From JBNFVY01 sp049943335 (GTDB lineage Bacteria; Pseudomonadota; Alphaproteobacteria; Rhodobacterales; Rhodobacteraceae), in assembly GCF_049943335.1 (NCBI RefSeq), contig NZ_JBNFVY010000007.1:1-64000 (forward strand): a stretch of 64,000 nucleotides of DNA. Direction: 5' to 3'. Within the stretch, counting starts at the first letter, position 1, and every line of letters starts with the position of its first letter. Positions 25,771-34,443 of the stretch are shown piece by piece. The notes under the pieces were generated by a model. The model was not told the origin of the DNA and made no database searches. It was given only the letters and a program-made list of their open reading frames with translations. The translations under genes were made by a program, and so were the position numbers.

Positions 25771-28689
25771 TTAATGAACTTTAACCCCTGACTTTGCGAT
25801 CTTCGCCTTGCCCTTACAGCGCGGGAAACTGACACATCCCAGAAACGGACCATATCGCCCCTTTCGCTCGACTAGCCACCCATCTTCACAACTGGGGCAG
25901 CTCTGGTATTCGGTACCGCAAGAGCAATTGCTTAGACCGGTTCGTTTGTTCCGAACTGGCAGACCAACGCCGCAGGAAGCACATGCATTCAATGAATGCC
26001 CGCAGAGGGTGGCATGTTCGCACCTGTACCATATCCGGCCATATTTGGTCGGGACAGGAACCAGATGCCCACCACATTCGCCGCAGGTATGGTTGAATTC
26101 TACTTGGTCGTCAGCGCCTATGGTCCCGTACTCAGGATCATCCAACAACTCGGTAACGAAGGCTGATTGTTTTGAAGCTGAACCCATAAGAGTCACCGAT
26201 TTTCGGGCGCGTGTCAGCGCGACGTACATAACCCGGCGTTCTTCGGCATTCTCAAAAGGCTCGGCCTCCGGCGAAACAAGGCTCAGGAGTAGGTCATCAA
26301 CAATTTCTGATGGAAAGCCCGTACGGCCACGAAACATATTCAGGATCACCACATGGTCGGCCTCAAGCCCTTTGGATGCATGGATGGTGCGAAACGAGAT
26401 GTCCAAATCAGAGAACTTGCGACGCAGTTGCGCGAGATTGGATGGGGCTAGGTGTCGATAACGACCAAGCAACAAAACCGAGACTGGCTGCTCTCGTTGA
26501 GCCGTCCCTTGTAACGAGTGAAGCACTTGCTCCAGCTTGCTTTTCTCATCAGCTTTGATTGTTGAGACAACTTTCAACGCAGGCATATCTGACGTGCCAG
26601 CTGGTATCACTGTCTTGTTTAACTGGGCCGGGTTCTGCAGCACAAATCTTTTTGCAGCATGCGCGATCTGATCGACTGAGCGGAAAGTTCTTCCCAGATC
26701 CACAGTGCGATGAACACCAGATTGCCCATCAAACACGCCCCCAAACTCATCGCCGAAATTTCGCATGAGGTTAATGTCGGACCCGGCAAATCGGTAGATC
26801 GACTGCCAGTCATCACCAACTGCGAAAACGCGTGCATCACTGTGTTGGGCCTTTAGAGCTTTGACCAAGCGTCCTCGGCTACGGGATATGTCCTGAAACT
26901 CATCTACCAAGATGTGCTTGAACGGGCTGGCGTACTCTCCTGTCTCGGCATACTTGGTTGCCCGAAGGATCATATCTTCAAAGTCGATCCGTCCATTTAA
27001 TTGTTTTTGGTACTCCAAATAGACAGGCTCAAAGACTGACAGGAATGCCTTGGCACGTTTGCCAAGCTTCAAGGTGCGTCCTTTCTCGGCGCATTCGTCG
27101 AGTTGGTATCCACCCCCTTTGTAATGCTTCAAGAAGGTTCCAAGCAGCTGCACAAAACTGTCGGCTTGGTTCAGCTCCACTACCCTGTCAAAGAGCGTTT
27201 CTGGTGACCTTGGATTGACAGTTTCGTAGGGCACAATTTTTTCAGCGAGCGATTGCAGCAGCAAACCGTCTTCTCGCTCATAACTGAACGTCTCAATCAA
27301 CGTCGTTTCGTGTTCGGAGTGGACACCTCGCTTCCAGTCCATGCCAGCGAGATATTCTTCGCAATCTACGAACGGCGCAGTTGACAGCCGATAGGTGCCG
27401 TCTGCCGATTTCGTACGTCGAACACCAAAGTGCTCAATGTAAACGCCGCTTTTTGTTAAGCGAAAATCTGGACAGTAGTCACGGAAGCCACCTTCGGAAA
27501 CCTTATGTTCGTAGTCGGGTTCGTACTCGTATTCGATACCGTTCTCATACAGCCAATTGGCAATCATCAACTCTTCAAAGCTTTTGACCTGCTCTCCTTG
27601 AAGGGTGCGAAGATCGAGCTTTTCAATGTAAGTGTAGTAGCTGTGCTTTTTCTTAAAATCCCACTCGCTTTTTTCTTCAAGACGTGTGTGGGAGAACCAG
27701 CCCACGATGGACTTTGACACTTCTGACGCCGTTCGGACCAAGGCCCTCAAGATGTCTCGGATTAAGGCTAGGTACGCCTTGTCATCAGTGGCATGGGCAG
27801 CCAGAGCTGGCTTGCTTCCTTCAACGGCCCCTATGATGTCATAGGCCAATGAATGGAATGTACGAGCTTCCAAAGGCTCCCCACATTTAGCCTCGATCCG
27901 TTCACTCATCTCTTTGGCAACGTCTCTGGCAAACGCCAGCAACAGCACTTCTTCTGGTTTCCTAGCACCAGACTTTAGTAGGTAGCCTGCTTTGGCAGTA
28001 ATGACGCTGGTTTTCCCTGAACCAGCGCCAGCCAAGACCAGAGTAGCATCTTCATCAGAAACGATTGATTGCCGTTGCTCTGGTGTCAGTGGGTTGCTTT
28101 CAAAAGTTTCGAAGAAATCTGTCCACTCGGCGAGCTGACTTTCCTCAAAGGCTGAAATTGCTTGCTGACGTATTTGCCGCGCGTTTCGTACAAATCCCTG
28201 TATTTTATCGATTTGATCCCGATGTGCATCCTCTAGAGCCTCGTGTGGTAGCTTGGAAAGAAGACGCTGATCGAGACCATTAGCGCGCTCCAGTATTGGA
28301 GACACCACGCATGCTGCCGGGTAGGACGCTGGGTTAGAAAGCTCTCCGATTTCCATCACCAATGCATCAATGAGTGCACGACTTTGTTCAAGGTCGGCCT
28401 GAATGGTCGCTTCCCAGTCCGCACGAATGGCGTTTGAGAAATTGACCGCGTCTTCGGGTCGAGCGCCCTTGAGCAAGTGTACTTGTTGGTCATCCAATCG
28501 GAGCGTTAGAGACGCACCCCAAAACCCATTCTCAACTGTTGGAGCTGACGCTAGTTCTCTCAGCGTGCCGGAGACCAAAGGCTTGGCCTGCACGACAATC
28601 TCGCTCCCATCGTACTCCATGTACTTGGCATGTTTTCCAAAGGGATTGAGGAAAAACCCCACCAGCGGTTTTTGTTGTAGGCGGCTCAA
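25771..28689 (-). CDS. Helicase IV-like SF1 helicase with nuclease-like insert and zinc ribbons
   Basis: 972 aa. Walker A GAGSGKT at 221-227 with the upstream Q motif, Walker B LVDEFQD near 596, motif III VGDDWQSIYRF, and TIHASKGLEADHVV and YVALTRARKSV near the end define a UvrD/Rep superfamily 1A helicase of the helicase IV group. Residues 370-430 carry a PD-(D/E)XK-like block (PDFR, then YIEHFG, with His in the Lys place). The C-terminus has three to four CxxC zinc ribbons as in topoisomerase I tails. The start is TTG; a stop lies further upstream and no ATG lies between. Next to a 584-aa unknown gene in a mobile element, a defence role is plausible but unproven. Confidence 0.82.
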   Translation of the reverse strand: MSRLQQKPLVGFFLNPFGKHAKYMEYDGSEIVVQAKPLVSGTLRELASAPTVENGFWGASLTLRLDDQQVHLLKGARPEDAVNFSNAIRADWEATIQADLEQSRALIDALVMEIGELSNPASYPAACVVSPILERANGLDQRLLSKLPHEALEDAHRDQIDKIQGFVRNARQIRQQAISAFEESQLAEWTDFFETFESNPLTPEQRQSIVSDEDATLVLAGAGSGKTSVITAKAGYLLKSGARKPEEVLLLAFARDVAKEMSERIEAKCGEPLEARTFHSLAYDIIGAVEGSKPALAAHATDDKAYLALIRDILRALVRTASEVSKSIVGWFSHTRLEEKSEWDFKKKHSYYTYIEKLDLRTLQGEQVKSFEELMIANWLYENGIEYEYEPDYEHKVSEGGFRDYCPDFRLTKSGVYIEHFGVRRTKSADGTYRLSTAPFVDCEEYLAGMDWKRGVHSEHETTLIETFSYEREDGLLLQSLAEKIVPYETVNPRSPETLFDRVVELNQADSFVQLLGTFLKHYKGGGYQLDECAEKGRTLKLGKRAKAFLSVFEPVYLEYQKQLNGRIDFEDMILRATKYAETGEYASPFKHILVDEFQDISRSRGRLVKALKAQHSDARVFAVGDDWQSIYRFAGSDINLMRNFGDEFGGVFDGQSGVHRTVDLGRTFRSVDQIAHAAKRFVLQNPAQLNKTVIPAGTSDMPALKVVSTIKADEKSKLEQVLHSLQGTAQREQPVSVLLLGRYRHLAPSNLAQLRRKFSDLDISFRTIHASKGLEADHVVILNMFRGRTGFPSEIVDDLLLSLVSPEAEPFENAEERRVMYVALTRARKSVTLMGSASKQSAFVTELLDDPEYGTIGADDQVEFNHTCGECGGHLVPVPTKYGRIWYRCEHATLCGHSLNACASCGVGLPVRNKRTGLSNCSCGTEYQSCPSCEDGWLVERKGRYGPFLGCVSFPRCKGKAKIAKSGVKVH

Positions 28690-28822
28690 TATGCGGGAAC
28701 TTTCAAATCGATAGGATAGGCAAACTTGGGCCTAGGATATCGGCCATTTCACTTGCTAGAAACCCGAAATGGGGAAGCTAAAAATGCTTTTTGGAGCGTA
28801 ATGGCCAGTAAGTGTGGCCGTT

Positions 28823-28840
28823 GGGTGCCTGTTGGGTGCC
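28823..28840 (+). promoter_or_regulatory. Paired GGGTGCC site, candidate integrase arm site (right)
   Basis: GGGTGCC at 28823-28829 and 28834-28840, with the same 11-bp spacing as the left pair at 14491-14508. It lies about 130 nt inside attR. Confidence 0.5.
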
Positions 28841-28971
28841 GATAGTGGTGAGCTTGGATGAAACGGACTGGTTTGCTCTGCGATTGATTGGAGACCACAC
28901 GGTATTGAAGCAAAACACTTTTTGCGTCGGTTCGAAGCTAAATGCGAGAGTTTGAATGGCTACCTAGGAAA

Positions 28972-29018
28972 ATTGAAAATCCTCGTGTCGGTGGTTCGAT
29001 TCCGCCCCCGGGCACCAT
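28972..29018. repeat. attR of the tRNA-Phe element (47-bp direct repeat)
   Basis: Perfect copy of 14376-14422, the 3' half of tRNA-Phe with CCA and one more base. It does not make a whole tRNA here because the 5' half is missing. The stop of a second integrase lies 27 nt further right, so this copy may also be the left attachment site of that second element. Confidence 0.95.
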
Positions 29019-29044
29019 CATTTTAAATACTGATTTGATATCAG

Positions 29045-30157
29045 TTATTTAGATTGCGCTTTTGTCCCACTCGAAACAACCCCATCTAAAAGTGGGACAC
29101 TTTTGTCCGGTGTTTGTTCCGCAGACATGCGGCGTAGCGCACTCTCTGCCCTTGTCTTTTGACTGGCGGCACGTGTGTAGCGGGTCACTTCCTTACTGGT
29201 CCAGTGGCCCGTAATCGACATGATTTCCTGTTCTGTGCATCCCAGTTCGGCCAGGCGCGCGGCCGCAGCTTTGCGTAGGCCATGAACAGAACAGTTTGAA
29301 AGCCCAGCTTCGTCACACCACTTGCGGAAACGATTGCCAAAGCCATTTGACGTAAACGGTCGATTGAAGGCCGTGACTAGGAAAGTCAGGTCCCCAGTTG
29401 GAGTTTGGTCAATGATTGTCTGTAATTCCTGTATGATTGGAATTTCCAAGCGGACAGGACTACGGTTTCGCCCCTTGTGCTGGGTGAAGATCAACCAACC
29501 GTCTCGGACATGCTGTTTCCCAAAGACGACTAAATCAGCGCGTCTTTGGCCGGTGTAGAGAGCCAGGGCAAGGGCAAGCCGTGCTGGTGTCCCTATGGCG
29601 TGGGTGTCCTCAAATTTTTCAATCTCTGCCAGGCTCCAGGAATGGAACCCATCTGCATTGCCTTTTAGGTATTCCACCTTGTCGGCAGGGTTGTCGTCGT
29701 GGTGATCATAGCGGAGGGCAAAACGGTAGAGTTGCCGCAGAGCCTTAACCATGCTGTTCGCGGCCTCCGGGCGATCTGCCATTTCGTCGCGGCGGACGCG
29801 GATATGGCGGTGAAGCAAAAGGGCAAACGGTTTGTCATCATCACCTTTGTTCTGGCAAAAACGTTCTAGGATCGCGCGGCGGACTTTTTGGGTCCGTGGG
29901 TCCAATTCCTGGAACATAGCGCTTTTGAAATATTGAACGCAAAGCCACCTGATGCTGCGCGGGACAACACGGCCAGTTTGTTCAGGCTTGTTTGTCAGTG
30001 GTTTTGGTTCGGCAGCGGCGGCGCGATAATCGAGTAAGAACTCGGGCGATCCTGCTGGCCCTCTGAGGCGGGTTTTCCGCCCGTTGCGGCGATAGTATAG
30101 CCGCACGTTGCCATGCCTGTCGGTGTCCTCAACAACATACTTTAACCGAAACTTCAT
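29045..30157 (-). CDS. Second tyrosine integrase
   Basis: About 370 aa from the Met of KFRLKYV, which has GAGGG upstream; a reading from 30172 adds five residues. It lacks the DUF4102 N-terminus of the first integrase. The catalytic residues are present: TGQRRAD, the H-x-x-R box in VHGLRKAAA, and TGHWTSKEVTRYTRAA with His and the Tyr nucleophile. Its 3' end lies 27 nt from attR, and an AlpA-like gene is directly upstream with the two genes nearly touching. It probably belongs to another element that inserted next to the first and has since lost its other genes. Confidence 0.9.
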   Translation of the reverse strand: MKFRLKYVVEDTDRHGNVRLYYRRNGRKTRLRGPAGSPEFLLDYRAAAAEPKPLTNKPEQTGRVVPRSIRWLCVQYFKSAMFQELDPRTQKVRRAILERFCQNKGDDDKPFALLLHRHIRVRRDEMADRPEAANSMVKALRQLYRFALRYDHHDDNPADKVEYLKGNADGFHSWSLAEIEKFEDTHAIGTPARLALALALYTGQRRADLVVFGKQHVRDGWLIFTQHKGRNRSPVRLEIPIIQELQTIIDQTPTGDLTFLVTAFNRPFTSNGFGNRFRKWCDEAGLSNCSVHGLRKAAAARLAELGCTEQEIMSITGHWTSKEVTRYTRAASQKTRAESALRRMSAEQTPDKSVPLLDGVVSSGTKAQSK

Positions 30158-30172
30158 AGCACCCTCGAACAT

Positions 30173-30424
30173 CTATTCGTCCCAGGGATTGTGGTCTGAA
30201 TCATCGCCACCGGGCAAGGCCTCAAAGAATTTGTCGATTAATCGCAAGTCCCAAACGCGCCGTCCGTCTATTTTCTTGGGCTTTGGCATACGTCCATCCG
30301 TGACCAACCCGTCGAATTTTGACGTTCCGATCCCAATGTATTCAGCCGCTTCAACGCGGGAAAGCCCCCGACGTGTCGGTAAAGGGACGGCATGTATGTC
30401 ATGGGACGGCATAGCTTGCATCAC
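30173..30424 (-). CDS. AlpA-like helix-turn-helix protein
   Basis: 83 aa or slightly less (Met also at codons 2 and 5). RRGLSRVEAAEYIGIGTSKFDGLVTDGRMPKPKKIDGRRVWDLRLIDKFFEAL is the MerR/AlpA-type helix-turn-helix used by excisionases. The stop overlaps the possible start of the following integrase (TAGATG), so they form an int-xis pair. It is transcribed away from the truncated serine recombinase. Confidence 0.85.
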   Translation of the reverse strand: MMQAMPSHDIHAVPLPTRRGLSRVEAAEYIGIGTSKFDGLVTDGRMPKPKKIDGRRVWDLRLIDKFFEALPGGDDSDHNPWDE

Positions 30425-30471
30425 AGTATCTCCGGCTCGTTATTAGGTGTCTGTGATCCCCGCCCGCTGGC

Positions 30472-31914
30472 GGTGACTTCATCAAGCGGCCTGGCATGGT
30501 CGCGTTGCTCAGCTACCTCGATGCGCAGCCGGATAAGAGTTACGTGGTCATTTTCGACGATCTCAAGCGCTTCGCGCGGGATACGGAGTTTCACATCAAG
30601 CTCCGGCGCGAATTCCAGCAACGCGGCGCGCGGATCGAGTGCCTGAACTTCAAGCTGGACGACTCGCCAGAAGGCAAGTTCGTCGAGACGAACTTCGCTG
30701 CACAAGGCGAGCTGGAACGGGAACAAAACCACCGTCAGGTGATCCAGAAGATGAAAGCACGGATCGAGAAAGGCTATTACGTCTTTCATCCGCCTGTCGG
30801 CTATCGCTACGACAAGGACCGCACGCACGGCAAACTGCTGGTGCGTGACGAACCTGTCGCCTCGATCATTGCCGAGGCGCTGGAAGGCTATGCCAGCGGG
30901 CGTTTCGGCTCGCAGGTCGAAGTGAAGCGGTTCCTGGAATCCAAACCCGACTTCCCCAAGAGCGGCGCAAGCGGCTACGTCCATCCGAGCAAGGTCAAGG
31001 ACATGCTTCAGCGCGCCGTCTATGCGGGTTACGTCGAAGCGCCGGATTGGGGTGTATCCCTGCGAAAGGGGCATCACGAGCCGTTGATCTCGTTCGCTAC
31101 CTATGAGCGGATTCAAGGGGTGCTGAGCGGCAACGTCTACGCCCCCGCACGCAAGGACATCAACGAAGACTTCCCTTTGCGGGGATTTGTGCTGTGTGAT
31201 GACTGCGGTCAGCCGATGACCTCATGCTGGTCCAAAGGCCGCAAGAAACACTACGCCTACTATCTCTGCGACACGCCGGACTGCGTGTCCAAGCGCAAGT
31301 CAATCCCGCGTGACGATGTGGAAGACGGCGCAGAGGCGATCCTGCGTGCTCTAGAGCCCGCTCAGCAGCTCTTTGGGCTGTTCAGAGCCATGTTCCTCGA
31401 CGTTTGGGAAATGCGCCTCACAGAGGCTCGTAGCGCGAAACAGACGTTGGAGCGTCAGATCAAGGATATTGAGACCCAGACCGAAGCGCTGCTCGACCGG
31501 ATCGTTGAGGCGGCAAGCCCTTCCGTGATTCAGGCTTACGAGGCACGGATCAAAAAACTGGAGCGACAGAAGATCAGACTGACCGAACAGGCGGCCCAGA
31601 TCGTGCCGCCACGGGGACGCCTGGAGGAAGTTATCGAACACGCCATGACGTTTCTGGCAAACCTCTGGAATATATACGAAAAAGGCAGCCTGGCACTGAA
31701 GAGAACAGTGCTGAAACTGGCCTTTTCAGAGCCCCTGCGGTACAGCCGTGATGGAGGTTATCGAACCGCTAATATCACCTTTCCTTTCAAGGTGTTAGCG
31801 GATTTTTCAACACAAAAGTGCGAAATGGTGGGCGACCTTGGAATCGAACCAAGCGTGAGTCGCCTCGAGGGAGTTACAGTCCCCTGCCACACCTTGCGGC
31901 CTGTCGCCCACTGA
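30472..31914 (+). pseudogene. Large serine recombinase, N-terminally truncated
   Basis: The homologous reading begins at about 30472 with GDFIKRPGM and continues with VIFDDLKRFARDT, a Recombinase domain (GYRYDKDRTHGKL...), a zinc ribbon (CDDCGQPM ... CDTPDCVSKRK) and a long coiled coil. The first 60-70 residues with the catalytic serine are missing, and a TGA stands just before the homology. It therefore cannot act alone. The AlpA gene starts 48 nt away on the other strand, so the break coincides with the neighbouring element. The last 29 codons (from MVGDLGIEPS) read through the antisense of tRNA-Tyr, so the natural C-terminus ends by fusion with the tRNA site. Confidence 0.85.
31826..31909 (-). 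tRNA. tRNA-Tyr (GTA)
   Basis: 84 nt with encoded CCA on the complement. Acceptor stem GGGCGAC/GTCGCCC, a class II long variable arm, anticodon loop CTGTAAC giving GTA, T arm with TTCGATT. Its 3' end faces the serine recombinase remnant, which overlaps it antisense. rlmB starts 113 nt from its 5' end on the opposite strand. Confidence 0.95.
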
Positions 31915-32021
31915 GGGCGCTGATTACCGCCGGTGCATCGGCCCGTCAACCTGAAAATCCCTTGCAATTTGCCTGGTCCCCGGTGCAGGTCTGCGCAAGC
32001 ACGGCCAGAGGGGCAAAGAAG

Positions 32022-32807
32022 ATGAAAAAACCCAAATGGGTTGTCGAGAAGGAACGGTCCAAGCGGGCAGCGGCGCAGGCGACAGTTTGGCTGTTCGGCC
32101 TGCACGCGGTGCGTGACGCGTTGATGAACCCGGCGCGCGAAAAATTGCGTCTGGTGGTAACCAAGAACGCCCATGACAAGCTGGCCGACGCGATTGAAAC
32201 CGCCGGAATCGAGCCGGAAATGGCCGATCCGCGCAAGTTTCCCGCGCCGCTTGATCCCGGTTCGGTTCACCAGGGGGCCGCGTTAGAGGTCAAGCCGCTG
32301 AACTGGGGAAAGTTGGCCGATGTCTGTATCGGGGGGACGGGTCTGCCGACAGTGGTCCTGCTGGATCAGGTGACGGATCCACATAACGTCGGCGCGGTGC
32401 TGCGTAGCGCCGAGGTCTTCGGTGCATTGGCCGTGATCGCGACCGCCCGCCATGCTGCGCCGGAAACAGGTGCGCTGGCCAAGACAGCCTCGGGCGCACT
32501 TGAGCGCCAGCCCTATCTACGGGTGCGCAACCTGGCCGAAGCAATGGAGGAATTGCGCGCCATGGGCTACGTCCTTCTGGGGCTGGCCGGCGAGGCGGAC
32601 GATCCCCTGGAGACACGGTTGGATGCGGCCTCTGACCGCCCGGTGGCGCTGGTCCTTGGGGCCGAAGGGCCAGGATTGCGTCAGAAAACGCGCGAGATTT
32701 GCGACGCATTGGTCAAGATCCCGTTCGTTGGCGAGTTTGGGTCGTTGAATGTCTCGAACGCGGCGGCGGTGGCGCTCTATGCCGCGTCGCGCCGCACGGC
32801 AAGCTGA
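32022..32807 (+). CDS. rlmB: 23S rRNA 2'-O-methyltransferase RlmB (TrmH family)
   Basis: SPOUT-class enzyme that methylates G2251 of 23S rRNA using S-adenosylmethionine. 261 aa when started at 32022 (MKKPKWVVEKERSKRAA); the longer open frame from 31818 runs through tRNA-Tyr antisense. Domains are an N-terminal substrate-binding part with WLFGLHAVRDAL and a knotted catalytic part with DPHNVGAVLRSAEVFGA, LVLGAEGPGL and IPFVGEFGSLNVSNAAAVALY. Assignment as RlmB over other TrmH paralogues rests on this full set. Confidence 0.92.
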   Translation: MKKPKWVVEKERSKRAAAQATVWLFGLHAVRDALMNPAREKLRLVVTKNAHDKLADAIETAGIEPEMADPRKFPAPLDPGSVHQGAALEVKPLNWGKLADVCIGGTGLPTVVLLDQVTDPHNVGAVLRSAEVFGALAVIATARHAAPETGALAKTASGALERQPYLRVRNLAEAMEELRAMGYVLLGLAGEADDPLETRLDAASDRPVALVLGAEGPGLRQKTREICDALVKIPFVGEFGSLNVSNAAAVALYAASRRTAS

Positions 32808-32913
32808 CGTTACAGCCGTTCACGCCCGCCGCTGCGGCGTTCACGGTTTCGTATCGGCTCTTTTCAGGCGCAGGGCGGCGCGCCATCCTTGTCACTAGCC
32901 AAGGAGTCTCGCC

Positions 32914-33357
32914 ATGATCAGCCGTCGCAGCTTTGTCCTCGCGCTTGCCGTTTTGCCGATTGCAGGGCAGGTGGTTGCCGATGGCGCCATATACACGACC
33001 GGGGGAATCGCCATCCGTGGGATGGACCCGGTGGCCTATTTTACACAGGGCAAGCCAGTGCAGGGTAACCCGGATCACGCGGTGATGTGGCGGGGGGCAA
33101 CTTGGTATTTCAGCAGCGCCGAGAATGCTGAGCGATTCATGCGAATGCCCCGCAAGTACAGCCCGCAATATGGTGGCCACTGTGCATATGCCGCCAGCAA
33201 GGGCGCGCTGGCCCCGACCGACCCCAACGCCTTTACCATTCACGATGGAAAGCTGTATCTGAACTTTTCCAAGCAGATACGCGAGATCTGGGCGCAGGAC
33301 ATCCCAGGGAACGTAGAAAAAGCCGATGCAAATTGGCCCGGACTGATCGGCCGTTAA
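32914..33357 (+). CDS. Secreted YHS-domain protein
   Basis: 147 aa with an N-terminal signal peptide (RRSFVLALAVLPIAGQVVA). The mature part is a YHS-like domain: GGIAIRGMDPVAYFTQGKPVQG, then FSSAENAERFMRMPRKYSPQYGGHCAYAASKG. Such small periplasmic proteins have been proposed to bind metal or haem, but no role is settled. A strong terminator lies 120 nt downstream. Probably a single-gene transcript. Confidence 0.85.
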   Translation: MISRRSFVLALAVLPIAGQVVADGAIYTTGGIAIRGMDPVAYFTQGKPVQGNPDHAVMWRGATWYFSSAENAERFMRMPRKYSPQYGGHCAYAASKGALAPTDPNAFTIHDGKLYLNFSKQIREIWAQDIPGNVEKADANWPGLIGR

Positions 33358-33475
33358 CGCCCACTTCACGTTTTGCTTACATGCTCTTCTGTGTCTGAAG
33401 AACCTGCCTACATGGTATTGAGAGGCGCGAAACCGGAACTTTCGTGCTTCTGTTCACTGTCCCTCGTTCCGCACT

Positions 33476-33504
33476 GCGCCCGGGCCCCTCCCGGGCGCTT
33501 TTTT
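33476..33504 (+). terminator. Rho-independent terminator after the YHS gene
   Basis: GCGCCCGGG (33476-33484), a 5-nt loop, CCCGGGCGC (33490-33498), then six T. A decayed second copy follows (about 33512-33541, TTTGCCCGGGCCCTTCC ... GTTTTTT), as if the region was tandemly duplicated. Confidence 0.85.
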
Positions 33505-33580
33505 GTCGGCTTTGCCCGGGCCCTTCCTAGGCGTTTTTTCTCGGCTTTTCGGCGCGGAACTGCGGTGCTAACATGCCCTC

Positions 33581-34021
33581 ATGAACCAGACTGACGAGCA
33601 ATTGAAAACCATCCTGAACCGCACCGGCGTCGTGGCCGTGGTGGGTCTGTCACCGAATTCGGCGCGCCCGAGCTATGATGTAGGGCGCTACCTGGGACTG
33701 AACGGTATGCGGGTCATCCCGATCAACCCAGGCCACGCGGGAAAAGAGATTCTGGGCGAAAAGGTCTACGCCAGCTTGGCCGATATTCCCGCCGATATAC
33801 AGGTTGATATGGTCGACATATTCCGCAAACCAGAGCACGTTCCGCCCATTGTCGACGAGGCGCTGGAAACCCTGCCTAACCTGACAACCATCTGGATGCA
33901 GCTAGGGGTGGTCCACGAAGCTGCGGCCGCCAAGGCACGCGCGGCGGGTGTGGATGTGGTGATGGATCGCTGCACCAAACAGGAACATCGCCGTCTGGTC
34001 GGCGACCAGCGCCCAGGCTGA
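33581..34021 (+). CDS. CoA-binding domain protein (YccU-like)
   Basis: 146-aa stand-alone Rossmann-fold protein of the succinyl-CoA-ligase alpha N-domain type. It has VVAVVGLSPNSARPSYDVGRYL as the nucleotide-binding loop, IPINPGHAGKEILGEKVYASLADIP, then DMVDIFRKPEHVP and the late IWMQLGVVHEAAAAKARAAG with VVMDRCTKQEH. The family binds CoA, but its function is unknown. Monocistronic by context. Confidence 0.9.
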   Translation: MNQTDEQLKTILNRTGVVAVVGLSPNSARPSYDVGRYLGLNGMRVIPINPGHAGKEILGEKVYASLADIPADIQVDMVDIFRKPEHVPPIVDEALETLPNLTTIWMQLGVVHEAAAAKARAAGVDVVMDRCTKQEHRRLVGDQRPG

Positions 34022-34443
34022 CGCCCTTTCGGGGTGGTTCGGCCGGATATTTGATATGCCGGTTTGCGGCGTGACACCCGAAAAACTCATCCGATTGCGA
34101 CCCGGGGGCGCCAAGCAGGACCTTTTGGGTGCCCAACCGTTCCGTGAAAATGTCGGCCCCCGTGGAATGGGTGGGGTGGCGCCCACGTATCCAGCTTGCG
34201 GCCTTGAGAGCCAGCCCTGCGGCCAAATTGTTGGCCGCGCAGGTGTCGTGTTCGGCCCGTAGGTGCGCGCGGTCTTGCACATGTGCGTTCGGCTTCAATC
34301 TACGTTTTCGCATGTCGCAATTTCAGATGCGCAGACACAAGCCCACCCTGCTACCCCTACTCAACGATATTGCGCATTGTAGTGCCGCTGGAAACAGGGA
34401 CATGATGCTTGATCGTTGTGGGCGTCGGGCGTAGGGCAGGGGC
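34022..34443. other. Intergenic region without a recognised gene
   Basis: 422 nt between the CoA-binding protein gene and the MATE gene. Open frames here show no family resemblance, and no hairpin with a T-run was found. The MATE promoter must lie here. Confidence 0.5.

Larger units (their letters stand above)
14423..28971. mobile_element. Integrative element in tRNA-Phe with two cargo blocks
   Basis: A 14.5-kb segment bounded by perfect 47-bp copies of the tRNA-Phe 3' half. Core genes (19364-23773, all leftward) are a tyrosine integrase, a 220-aa unknown, two AlpA-like regulators, a primase-like protein and a RecA-fold ATPase. The left cargo is an ABC-3C operon; the right cargo is a helicase IV-like gene plus a 584-aa unknown. 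Paired GGGTGCC sites lie just inside each end. There are no capsid, terminase or conjugation genes, so it resembles a satellite or plasmid-like island rather than a prophage. The two cargo blocks are more AT-rich than the flanking chromosome. Confidence 0.92.
28690..29044. other. Right end of the tRNA-Phe element
   Basis: This 355-nt non-coding stretch holds the helicase promoter region, the second paired GGGTGCC site and attR, each listed separately. A short inverted repeat (ACTGAT-TTGAT-ATCAGT, 29029-29045) abuts the stop codon of the next integrase. Confidence 0.7.

Noticed and set aside
25771..28689. Gabija-type defence system
   Set aside because: A UvrD-family helicase is present but there is no OLD-type ATPase-nuclease (GajA) partner, and the helicase itself fits helicase IV better.
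14423..28971. Complete prophage
   Set aside because: No capsid, tail, terminase, holin or lysin gene was found; only integration and replication genes plus cargo.
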